Assembly (NCBI GenBank): GCA_002298165.1
Contig: DBMI01000115.1
Span: 7,823-71,822, forward strand
Direction: 5' to 3'
Length of the DNA stretch: 64,000 nt
From: Desulfarculales bacterium UBA702
Lineage (GTDB): Bacteria; Desulfobacterota; Syntrophobacteria; Syntrophobacterales; Syntrophobacteraceae
Shown: piece after piece, positions 8,077-16,338 of the stretch
How the letters are laid out: each line of letters begins with the position of its first letter
Numbering within the stretch: the first letter of the stretch is position 1
The notes under the pieces: model-generated
What the model saw: only the letters and a program-made list of their open reading frames with translations
Told to the model about the DNA's origin: nothing
The model's database searches: none
Position numbers and translations under genes: made by a program

Positions 8077-9408
8077 ATGTACTGCATGGGAAATCGAACC
8101 ACGACGGATACATTTTGGGATGAATCTGCAGAAACTCTCTCATACGACGAGCTTGAAAACCTGCAGCTAACCCGGCTTAAAAAGATAGTGGAGAGAGCCT
8201 CCCGCTCTGAGTTCTACGGCGGCAGGTTTGCGGAAATCGGGCTAAGAGCCGATTCGATATCCAGCCTCGACGACATCACCAAAATTCCTTTTACTTCGAA
8301 ACAAGACCTTCGCGACTCATATCCTTACGGGCTTCTTTGCGAACCCAAGGACCGGCTTGTCCGCATGCACGTCTCTTCCGGCACAACCGGACAGGCAACA
8401 GCCGTGTTCTACACAAGGACCGACCTCGAAGTCTGGGCCGACCTTCTCGCCCGCTGCATGTATATGACGGGCGCGCGCCCGGGTGATACCTTCCAGAATC
8501 TGACCGGGTATGGACTTTTCACCGGAGGCCTCGGGTTTCACTACGGAGCGGAGAGGCTCGGCCTTCTGACGATCCCTTCCGGAGCCGGCAACAGCAAGCG
8601 CCAGATCCAGATAATGCGTGATTTTTCAACCAGTGTGATCCATATCATCCCAAGCTTTGCCCTTCTTCTGATGGACGTGATAACCGAACTGGGCATCGAT
8701 CCGCGCCGGGACCTTTCCCTTAAAATCGCATTTGTGGGAGCCGAACCATATTCCGAAGAAGTCAGGCGGCGTATAGAAGATTTTTACGGGATAAAGGTTT
8801 ATAATAGTTATGGGCTATCGGAGATGAATGGACCCGGAGTTGCGTTTGAATGCCGCTGTCAGGACGGCTTGCATTTATGGGAGGACGCATTCCTGGTGGA
8901 AGTTGTCAATCCTGAAACACTCAAACCTGTACCGGAAGGCACCTACGGAGAACTGGTACTGACCACCCTCACCCGCGAAGCGATGCCGATCCTGCGATAC
9001 CGTACCAAAGACCTCACGCGAATCATTCCTGGCAGTTGCTCCTGCGGGCGCGTTCACAAGCGGATCGACCGCATTAGGGGCAGGTCCGACGATATGTTCA
9101 TTATCAAGGGCGTCAACGTCTTTCCGATCCAGGTCGAACAGGTCCTGATGAACATCTCGGAAGTCGGCAACAACTATGTGATTATGCTGCGCCGTGAGAA
9201 GAACCTGGATGAAATGGTCGTCAGGGTTGAAGTTACCGATCGGATCTTCGTCGAAGACATGCGCAGACTTCAGCAACTCCAGAGAAAAATAGCTCATGAA
9301 CTTAAGGGCGAGTTGTTACTCACCCCCAAAATCGAACTGGTCGAACCAAACAGCCTCCCCAGAAGCGACGGTAAGGCGACAAGGCTGATAGACCAGAGAA
9401 CCACGTAA
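8077..9408 (+). CDS. paaK: Phenylacetate-CoA ligase-like acyl-CoA synthetase
   Basis: An adenylate-forming enzyme of about 443 residues that activates an aromatic or short carboxylic acid to its CoA thioester with ATP. It carries the phosphate-binding loop VSSGTTGQATAVFYT, the adenine-site YGLSEMNGPG, RYRTKDLT, and the C-terminal GRSDDMFIIKGVNVFPIQVEQVL region typical of PaaK. The substrate may be phenylacetate, another aryl acid or an amino-acid catabolite. Anaerobes often carry several such ligases, some paired with indolepyruvate ferredoxin oxidoreductase. I start at the ATG 8077, which gives the usual family length; an in-frame TTG at 8008 lies within repeat DNA. hflX follows within 15 bp. 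Confidence 0.85.
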   Translation: MYCMGNRTTTDTFWDESAETLSYDELENLQLTRLKKIVERASRSEFYGGRFAEIGLRADSISSLDDITKIPFTSKQDLRDSYPYGLLCEPKDRLVRMHVSSGTTGQATAVFYTRTDLEVWADLLARCMYMTGARPGDTFQNLTGYGLFTGGLGFHYGAERLGLLTIPSGAGNSKRQIQIMRDFSTSVIHIIPSFALLLMDVITELGIDPRRDLSLKIAFVGAEPYSEEVRRRIEDFYGIKVYNSYGLSEMNGPGVAFECRCQDGLHLWEDAFLVEVVNPETLKPVPEGTYGELVLTTLTREAMPILRYRTKDLTRIIPGSCSCGRVHKRIDRIRGRSDDMFIIKGVNVFPIQVEQVLMNISEVGNNYVIMLRREKNLDEMVVRVEVTDRIFVEDMRRLQQLQRKIAHELKGELLLTPKIELVEPNSLPRSDGKATRLIDQRTT

Positions 9409-9422
9409 TAAGGAGCACCTCC

Positions 9423-11135
9423 ACGAAACTAATTGGTAATCTGACAGGATTAAAAACAAGCGTCCGCCGGCGGCTGGAAAATCTCGCCCGGCGGAGGAAC
9501 CCGACCAATCAGGTAATCTCCCCAGAACTCTCCCGCGACCTCGCCCATATTTCTTTCGAATCGGCGCGTCAGTTAGGTCTACTCATCGGGCGCGACGGTG
9601 CAGTTGAAATGGTGATTGTTGGAGGCCCCCACTCGCTATTCATTCCGGACCTGCCCAAGAGCCGCGGCGGCAGATGGCGGCTCAGGGGTCTTCGCCTGGT
9701 GCACACCCACCTGGAAGCCGAGCCACTCACGCAAGACGACCTGATGGACCTCGTTTTTCTGAGGCTTGATTGCGTCGCAGCGGTTTACGTCGACCGGAAC
9801 GGCGGCGCCACTTATTTCGAGACAGCTTATATCCTGCCCGGAAACGGCGAAGGGCAGAACAGGGGATGGGCAATCCTGCCCCCTATTCCATGCCATGACC
9901 CCGATCTTGATTTCATGGCTTTGGTAAAATCGCTTGAGGACGAATTCGAGCGCAACCGGCTCGCAATTCCCGCGAACAGTCCGGGAGAGGACAGGGCAAT
10001 TCTCGTAAGTGTTACCGGGGCAGACAGGCACGCGGCAAGCCAATCCATGGATGAACTCGTCGAACTTGCCGCGACGGGAGGAATTGTCGCTGCCGATACA
10101 ATAATCCAGCGCCAGCGCGAGATTAATCGCAAATACCTGATCGGGAAAGGTAAACTCAGCGAGGTCGTCCTTCGAGCCCTACAGTGCGGCGTTGACCTGC
10201 TTATCTTCGACCAGGAATTAAATCCTTCCCAGGTTCGCTCAATTACCGATAAAACAGAACTTCGCGTGGTTGACCGGACGCAGCTGATTTTAGACATATT
10301 TGCACAACGCGCTCAGAGCCGCGAGGGCAAGATCCAGGTCGAAATGGCCCAGCTTAAATATCTTCTGCCAAGACTCGGCGTGAAAGATGACGCACTATCG
10401 AGGCTCACCGGTGGAATTGGCGCAAGGGGACCCGGCGAAACAACCCTCGAGATAAACCGCCGGCGCACAAAGGACCGGATTGCAAATCTTGAAAAACAGC
10501 TCAAGGAGCTCAAGAAACGCCGCGGCCAAACCAGGGCCAAAAGGGCGCGAAAAGATATCCCGATCATCTCGATCGTCGGTTACACAAATGCCGGCAAATC
10601 CACGCTGCTCAATGCACTCACCCACAGCTCCGTTTTTGTCGAAAACAAGCTCTTTGCCACACTGGACCCAACGAGCAGGCGTCTTCGGTTCCCTCGGGAC
10701 TTCGAAGTAATCATTACCGACACAGTCGGCTTTATACGCGATTTGCCCAAAGACCTCATGGATTCTTTTTCGGCAACGCTCGAAGAACTTCATGAAGCAG
10801 ACCTTCTGCTTCACGTAGTAGACATTTCGAACCCGCAGTTCGAGGAGCAGATGGAAGCTGTGGTTAGAATCCTTGAGGGCTTGGACCTTAACCGGAAGCC
10901 GGTAATAGTGGTTTTCAATAAAAGAGATCTTGTTACGCCTGAATTCGTGGAACAAAAGATTCGCCGGCACGGCGGAGTGGCAGTGTCAGCGCTTTCAGCC
11001 CGAACCCTCGAGCCTTTGATCTCAGCCATGCAGGACAATGTCGAGGACTTGCTGGAGCGGATAATGGGGGGAATTGCTCAGACTCCATCAGAAAATGAAG
11101 AAATACCTGAGCGGGAACTTTCTCCTGCATTGTAG
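9423..11135 (+). CDS. hflX: GTPase HflX (start codon appears to be ACG)
   Basis: A ribosome-associated GTPase of about 570 residues that rescues or splits stalled ribosomes. The G domain has G1 GYTNAGKST, the DTVGFIRDLP switch region and NKRDL; the HflX-specific GGIGARGPGETTLE block precedes it, with a coiled stretch (about KNRRRTKDRIANLEKQ region) between. The first canonical start is ATG 9609, but the same frame upstream encodes a typical HflX N-terminus (KLIGNLTGLKTS, then PELSRDLAHISFESARQLG). That frame is closed by a TAA at 9372 and has no ATG, GTG or TTG before 9609. AGGAG at 9411-9415 sits seven bases before an ACG at 9423, exactly where a start is expected. Either ACG is used as a rare start or the sequence carries an ATG-to-ACG change. 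Confidence 0.88.
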   Translation, partial: TKLIGNLTGLKTSVRRRLENLARRRNPTNQVISPELSRDLAHISFESARQLGLLIGRDGAVEMVIVGGPHSLFIPDLPKSRGGRWRLRGLRLVHTHLEAEPLTQDDLMDLVFLRLDCVAAVYVDRNGGATYFETAYILPGNGEGQNRGWAILPPIPCHDPDLDFMALVKSLEDEFERNRLAIPANSPGEDRAILVSVTGADRHAASQSMDELVELAATGGIVAADTIIQRQREINRKYLIGKGKLSEVVLRALQCGVDLLIFDQELNPSQVRSITDKTELRVVDRTQLILDIFAQRAQSREGKIQVEMAQLKYLLPRLGVKDDALSRLTGGIGARGPGETTLEINRRRTKDRIANLEKQLKELKKRRGQTRAKRARKDIPIISIVGYTNAGKSTLLNALTHSSVFVENKLFATLDPTSRRLRFPRDFEVIITDTVGFIRDLPKDLMDSFSATLEELHEADLLLHVVDISNPQFEEQMEAVVRILEGLDLNRKPVIVVFNKRDLVTPEFVEQKIRRHGGVAVSALSARTLEPLISAMQDNVEDLLERIMGGIAQTPSENEEIPERELSPAL

Positions 11136-11147
11136 GTCAGGCGCTCC

Positions 11148-12329
11148 TCAGCTTGACTCTCCGGCAGTCACACCTTGCCTTTGCCCCTCTGCCTTAGGAT
11201 CAACCACTACTACGGAAAGTCCATGCGCCCTTAGGATCAATTTCTCAACAACTGTCTTCTCGCACAGCAGCCGTTTCCACCAGGCGAGGGGTCCCGGATG
11301 CCCTATGACAATGTGGCCCACCCTGTACTCTCGTGCGAAATGGAGAATTGTTTCTACAACATCCTCCCCCTTGTAGGTGAAAACGATTGCGCCAAGCACG
11401 TTTGCCAGGGTTAGGGTCTCGGAGAGGATCCGCTGGGTGGTTGAATCAATTGCCGTCGGAGATTCCGTCGGGGTTTGGACGTATACGGCATACCAGTTGC
11501 GGTTTAGACGACCGGCAAGCCTCGATCCGTATCTCAAAAGGGCGGCAGAGTTCGGACCGCGCGAACTAAGGCAGACCATTACCTGGTCTGGGGCTGTCCC
11601 GTACTCTTCTTCAGGGGAACTCCTTCGCTTGAGGTCTATAAGAGATGCAAGCTCACGGAATGATAATTCACGCAGTTCATCCAGGTTCTTGCGCCTGAAG
11701 AAATTATCCAGTGCGGTCTGAATTCTCTCCCCCGGATAAATTTTCCCCTCCCGCAGCCTCCGCTGTAAGTCTTCAGGTGCGAGGTCGATGTTTACTATCT
11801 CGTCTGCTTCTGCAAGGACAGAATCCGGCAACCGCTCATGCACCTTAACCCCGACCAGGTCTTCGACGGTATTGTAGAGACTTTCAAGATGCTGAATATT
11901 CATGGTCGTAATCACATGGATACCCGCAGCTAGCAATTCCTGCACGTCCTGATACCTTTTAAAATTTTCGCTGCCCGGCACATTGGTATGCGCCAGTTCA
12001 TCAACCAGAGCGACCTCGGGATGCCTGGCCATTACAGCTTCGAGGTCAAGTTCTTCCAGGAGTATGCCGCGATACTGGACCTGTTTTCTCGGGATCACTT
12101 CCAGCCCGTCGACCAGTTTAGCCGTCTCGGCGCGTCCATGAGTTTCGACCAGCCCGACAATCACATCGATGCCCTCTTTTTTGAGGCGTTGCCCTTCGAG
12201 AAGCATCTGCCAGGTCTTCCCAACACCCGGTCCATAGCCAAGATAAATCTTGAGCTTGCCGCGCTGCGAGCGACGTATCAGTTGAAGAAAGCTAAGGGCC
12301 CTGTCTTCAGGCATTTCGATTTCTCCCAT
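11148..12329 (-). CDS. KdpD N-terminal sensor domain plus USP domain, no kinase
   Basis: A cytoplasmic 393-residue protein matching only the N-terminal part of KdpD. Residues about 22-235 form the KdpD sensor domain with Walker A GYGPGVGKTW, VALVDELAHTNVPGS, KRYQDVQELL and TTMNIQHLESL. A universal-stress-protein-like domain covers about 250-375. There is no transmembrane domain, DHp helix or ATPase domain, so it cannot be a complete sensor kinase. The family role is sensing potassium limitation, and this protein may modulate the Kdp pump or the nearby histidine kinase. Its ATG overlaps the upstream stop (TGATG), so it is translationally coupled as the last gene of the kdp operon. Confidence 0.85.
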   Translation of the reverse strand: MGEIEMPEDRALSFLQLIRRSQRGKLKIYLGYGPGVGKTWQMLLEGQRLKKEGIDVIVGLVETHGRAETAKLVDGLEVIPRKQVQYRGILLEELDLEAVMARHPEVALVDELAHTNVPGSENFKRYQDVQELLAAGIHVITTMNIQHLESLYNTVEDLVGVKVHERLPDSVLAEADEIVNIDLAPEDLQRRLREGKIYPGERIQTALDNFFRRKNLDELRELSFRELASLIDLKRRSSPEEEYGTAPDQVMVCLSSRGPNSAALLRYGSRLAGRLNRNWYAVYVQTPTESPTAIDSTTQRILSETLTLANVLGAIVFTYKGEDVVETILHFAREYRVGHIVIGHPGPLAWWKRLLCEKTVVEKLILRAHGLSVVVVDPKAEGQRQGVTAGESS

Positions 12330-13612
12330 CAGCTCTCGACAACCGCATCCGAGCTGCTATTGGCATTCTGCCGGTATGCATGGCTGACCAGAATGTCTAT
12401 GCCGCTTTCGGCCAGGTAATCCAACTCGAGCGACAACGCTATCTGTTTGGCAAGAGATTCAAGCAGACGGCGCTGATCAGGCTTTGTTAGCCGATCGGCG
12501 TCTCCCGGCCGCAAAGCAATCACCCCAAGTACCGAATCCCCTACTTGAAGCGGCACATAGAGTAAACGGCTCCCGGTCCCGACTTTCGTCCCCAAGCCGA
12601 CTGTCGCCGCGGTTGTGAAAGCTTGTTTAGCGAGAGCAAGTTCCTTGGTCAAATCCTGCTGTAAAACTTCAGAAATGTTTCCGGCAGCGGTTCTCAATTC
12701 ATTTTGATCGGGCAGTAAAACCAGCACACTGGAGTCGAAAATCTCCGATAAATAGTCCACTGCAATCCGAAGAGTCTTTTCAACAGTCCTCGATCCGGCA
12801 AGCTGACCGCTCAGGCCGTGCATCGCTGTTGCCTGACGTTCCTGCAACCGGGCAGACTCAGCCTGTCTACGCATCAGTTCGGTCAACTGACTAATTGCAA
12901 AAGATACTAAAAACATTACCGCAAACGTCACGATATACTGGGCATCATCTACCCTGAAAGTGAACCTGGGAGGTACAAAGAAGAAATCGAATGCCAGCAC
13001 GCTTGAGGCGGAGGCAAGTATGCCGGCCCCACGCCCGGCATCTATCGAGGCAATCATTACAGCCAGAAGGTAGACCATTATCAGGTTGCTCAAATCAAAA
13101 TAGGGGTACATCAGAAAACAGAGGCCGGTGGCCAGGATCACGTAAAGAAGACCCGTCCCGTAGTCGGACCACCGAACTTGTCGCGGTTTTACTCGATAGG
13201 GCATCTGAGCTGGTTCTTTTGCATAGCCTTCAACAACCTCGACCGGGATCTTCCCACTTTTCCGCGTCAGCTCGTCCACCGGGCTGCCGAGGAAAATACT
13301 TTGAAGCCGGGAGCGCATCGGCTTGCCAGCAACTATTCGGCTTATGTTCCGCTCCAGTCCAAACTTGACAATTTCATCCGCTATGTTTCGACCGGAAAGA
13401 ATGATTGTCTCCGCTCCCAATTGCTCTGCAAACCTGAGGTTATCGGCGGAATGATCCCGCTTCGATTTTGAAAGCAGCGAAGTCCCCCCGGACTCGACAT
13501 GAACTGCGTACAATCTGGCTTCCATGTCGTCAGCCTTTTGCCTGGCCGCCTCTATCACTCCGGCCGAGGCAGGACTATGGCCTACACATACCAGAATTTT
13601 TTCAGCTTTCAT
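12329..13612 (-). CDS. KdpD-like USP-DUF4118-GAF membrane protein, no kinase
   Basis: A 427-residue protein with the middle part of KdpD. A universal-stress-protein-like domain covers about 4-130. A four-helix DUF4118 membrane block lies at about 150-245 (the FFFVPPRFTF loop is characteristic), and a GAF-like domain at about 265-400. The DHp and ATPase domains of KdpD are absent. In KdpD the order is sensor-USP-membrane-GAF-kinase; here the membrane/GAF part is encoded before the sensor part, so this is not a simple fission. The ATG overlaps the kdpC stop by four bases. Confidence 0.85.
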   Translation of the reverse strand: MKAEKILVCVGHSPASAGVIEAARQKADDMEARLYAVHVESGGTSLLSKSKRDHSADNLRFAEQLGAETIILSGRNIADEIVKFGLERNISRIVAGKPMRSRLQSIFLGSPVDELTRKSGKIPVEVVEGYAKEPAQMPYRVKPRQVRWSDYGTGLLYVILATGLCFLMYPYFDLSNLIMVYLLAVMIASIDAGRGAGILASASSVLAFDFFFVPPRFTFRVDDAQYIVTFAVMFLVSFAISQLTELMRRQAESARLQERQATAMHGLSGQLAGSRTVEKTLRIAVDYLSEIFDSSVLVLLPDQNELRTAAGNISEVLQQDLTKELALAKQAFTTAATVGLGTKVGTGSRLLYVPLQVGDSVLGVIALRPGDADRLTKPDQRRLLESLAKQIALSLELDYLAESGIDILVSHAYRQNANSSSDAVVES

Positions 13613-14280
13613 TTCTTGCTCCCTGCTGTATTCAAAGCCAGATTAAGACTAAGAACGTTAACTCCCGGATCGCCGAGAAAACCGAGTTGAGGGCCTTCGG
13701 TATACTGCCGGATATAATTCTTAATTTCTTCCACCGGCATTCCTCTTTCCCGCGCTACACGGGCGGCCTGTAGCTCTGCATTCGCGATGCTTATGTGGGG
13801 ATCGAGCCCGCTACCCGAAGCTGTGACGGCATCTGCGGGAACTTTGGTCCCGGGTGCGAGACTGTTTTCCGAGATATAGGCTTCGATTCGTTCTTTAACC
13901 TGGTCTGAAAGCTTTTGAGAAAGGGGACCGAGATTACTCCCGCCTGAACTGCTGGCGTCATATCCAACATCCCCCGCAGCGGAAGGACGGGGGTGAAAAT
14001 ACTCTTTTCCAGTAAAATTCTGAGCGATCAGGCGGCTTCCGATGGTTTTACCATCCTGTTGGACGAGAGAGCCATTTGCCTTGTCAGGGAAGCCAAGCTG
14101 CCCTATTCCAAACACTACCAGCGGATATACCCCGCAGAGCACAATACCGAGCACGACTATTACCGCAAGGGATGCCCTCACCATCTCTAATAGCGCCTTT
14201 ATGCCCATTTCTTCAGCCTTTCGGGAAGAGATAGACCGCTCTGCAACACGTGCATCGCTTCGAATCATTTTCGAGTCCAT
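13609..14280 (-). CDS. kdpC: Potassium-transporting ATPase subunit C
   Basis: KdpC of the high-affinity KdpFABC potassium pump, a single-pass inner-membrane subunit that stabilises the complex. One transmembrane helix lies near the N-terminus (SLAVIVVLGIVLCGVYPLVV), followed by a soluble domain with the family blocks YFHPRPSAA, SGGSNLGP, VTASGSGLDPHIS and GDPGVNVLSLNLAL. I use the ATG at 14280, which has GGAG seven bases upstream; a GTG at 14298 is in frame. The N-terminal cytoplasmic stretch is longer than in E. coli. It lies between kdpB and the KdpD-like genes. Confidence 0.95.
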   Translation of the reverse strand: MDSKMIRSDARVAERSISSRKAEEMGIKALLEMVRASLAVIVVLGIVLCGVYPLVVFGIGQLGFPDKANGSLVQQDGKTIGSRLIAQNFTGKEYFHPRPSAAGDVGYDASSSGGSNLGPLSQKLSDQVKERIEAYISENSLAPGTKVPADAVTASGSGLDPHISIANAELQAARVARERGMPVEEIKNYIRQYTEGPQLGFLGDPGVNVLSLNLALNTAGSKK

Positions 14281-14308
14281 TAGATTTCTCCACACCAACA
14301 GCCTTTAT

Positions 14309-16330
14309 TCAGGCAAGTCCGATCGCCTTCACCAAGAGGTCGATCAGTTTTATTCCGATAAAGGGTGCAATGATGCCCCCCAATCCATAAATGACAAGGT
14401 TTCTGCGCAAAATCACGGCCGCACCATATGGCCTGAATCTAATCCCTTTGAGTGCCAGAGGGATAAGAGCAACAATAATGAGAGCGTTGAAAATGACGGC
14501 GCTAAGGATTGCGCTCTGAGGAGATGCAAGCTGCATCACATTGAGTGCGTAAATCTGCGGAAAAGTCCCAACCAACATGGCTGGAATAATTGCAAAATAC
14601 TTCGCGACATCGTTTGCAACGCTGAAGGTGGTAAGTGCTCCACGGGTCATAAGGAGCTGCTTTCCGATCTCTACGACTTCGATCAGCTTGGTAGGATTCG
14701 AATCGAGGTCCACCATATTGCCGGCTTCCTTGGCAGCCTGGGTCCCGGTGTTCATGGCAACTCCAACGTCGGCTTGAGCAAGCGCCGGGGCGTCGTTGGT
14801 ACCGTCGCCCGTCATTGCGACCAGGTGACCCGCTGACTGCTCCCGTCTAATGAGATCTAGCTTGTCCTCGGGTTTTGCCTCAGCCAGGAAATCATCAACT
14901 CCCGCCTCCCTCGCAATGGCCGCCGCAGTGAGCGGGTTATCGCCTGTGATCATAATCGTCCGTATACCCATTGCGCGAAACCGCTCGAACCTGTCGGGGA
15001 GCCCGCCTTTAACAATATCCTTGAGGTGTATGACTCCCAGGACTTTTTCCCGACTTGCAACCACCAGCGGTGTAGCCCCGCTCGAACCGAGGCGCTCGAT
15101 GGTCGAATCAACCTCTGGGGGCAGCTTGCCTCCCAGGTAGTCCCGAACCGCATCGGCGGCGCCTTTTCGATACCGCTCCCCATTCAGGTCTACACCGCTC
15201 ATGCGAGTTCTGGCGGAGAAAGGAATGAATTCCGCCTTTTCGAAATCGCTAAGTTCACGCTCTCGAATACCGAACTGCTTGGCAAGAATGACTATGCTTC
15301 TTCCCTCCGGCGTCTCATCGGCAAGCGAAGACAACTGGGCAGCATTGGCAAGTTCTTCGACGGTGACTCCTGGGGCAGGTACGAACTCGACAGCCTGCCG
15401 GTTTCCAAGAGTAATGGTACCGGTCTTGTCGAGCAGCAGCACATCGACATCTCCAGCAGCTTCAACCGCGCGCCCGCTCATTGCCAAAACATTGTTCTGG
15501 ATCATCCTGTCAATGCCCGCAATTCCGATAGCGCTGAGAAGCCCCCCTATTGTAGTGGGTATAAGACAGACAAGGAGGGCAACAAGCACGGTAGTCGAAA
15601 AGGCGGCACCCGAGTAAGCCCCAAACGGCTTAAGGGTCATGATCACGATTAGGAAAATTATGGTCAAAGCGGCTAGAAGGATCGTCAGTGCAATTTCGTT
15701 TGGCGTCTTTTGCCGCTTCGCCCCTTCGACGAGGGCTATCATGTGGTCCATGAAGCTCTCGCCCGGATTGGCAGTCACGCTTACGATTATCTCATCCGAG
15801 AGGACACGCGTACCTCCGGTCACAGCGCTCCGGTCTCCCCCGGCTTCGCGGATCACCGGGGCCGATTCACCCGTGATTGCCGATTCGTCCACACTGGCAG
15901 CCCCTTGAATCACTTCCCCGTCTGCCGGAATGATCTCGCCTGCTTTAACGACAACAGTATCGCCCTTGCGAAGCGACTCAGCGAGTACCTGCCTGATTGC
16001 ACCGTTTGGCTCTTTAAGATTTGCAGTGGTCTGAGTCCGCGCCTTTCGAAGCGTCTCGGCCTGGGCCTTCCCCCTGCCTTCGGCCATCGCTTCGGCAAAG
16101 TTTGCGAAAATGACTGTAAACCATAACCAGGCCGTGATCTGAAGAAGAAACCATATAGATTCGCCACGCGACGGCACAAACAGTTCACACGTCGTTACAA
16201 AAGCTCCGACTAATGCGACGAACATGACAGGGTTTCCGATCATGTGGACCGGATTAAGCTTTAGCAAGCTCTCACGGATAGCCGGAAACAATATTGATCT
16301 ATCGAATAGTGAATGTGTTTTTCTCGCCAT
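14309..16330 (-). CDS. kdpB: Potassium-transporting ATPase subunit B (P-type ATPase)
   Basis: The catalytic P-type ATPase subunit of KdpFABC, which hydrolyses ATP to drive potassium uptake through KdpA. The phosphorylation site is LLDKTGT, the actuator loop TGES, and the hinge MTGDGTNDAPALA; about seven hydrophobic helices are present. The ATG at 16330 (about 673 residues) follows GAGGAAAG with good spacing; a TTG at 16342 directly follows the kdpA stop. Length is typical. Confidence 0.97.
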   Translation of the reverse strand: MARKTHSLFDRSILFPAIRESLLKLNPVHMIGNPVMFVALVGAFVTTCELFVPSRGESIWFLLQITAWLWFTVIFANFAEAMAEGRGKAQAETLRKARTQTTANLKEPNGAIRQVLAESLRKGDTVVVKAGEIIPADGEVIQGAASVDESAITGESAPVIREAGGDRSAVTGGTRVLSDEIIVSVTANPGESFMDHMIALVEGAKRQKTPNEIALTILLAALTIIFLIVIMTLKPFGAYSGAAFSTTVLVALLVCLIPTTIGGLLSAIGIAGIDRMIQNNVLAMSGRAVEAAGDVDVLLLDKTGTITLGNRQAVEFVPAPGVTVEELANAAQLSSLADETPEGRSIVILAKQFGIRERELSDFEKAEFIPFSARTRMSGVDLNGERYRKGAADAVRDYLGGKLPPEVDSTIERLGSSGATPLVVASREKVLGVIHLKDIVKGGLPDRFERFRAMGIRTIMITGDNPLTAAAIAREAGVDDFLAEAKPEDKLDLIRREQSAGHLVAMTGDGTNDAPALAQADVGVAMNTGTQAAKEAGNMVDLDSNPTKLIEVVEIGKQLLMTRGALTTFSVANDVAKYFAIIPAMLVGTFPQIYALNVMQLASPQSAILSAVIFNALIIVALIPLALKGIRFRPYGAAVILRRNLVIYGLGGIIAPFIGIKLIDLLVKAIGLA

Positions 16331-16338
16331 TTCTTTCC

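Noticed and set aside
12329..12332. TGA between the two KdpD-like genes as a further Sec codon
   Set aside because: The next ATG overlaps the stop, the following protein begins a new complete domain, and the KdpD module order is reversed, so this is ordinary translational coupling.
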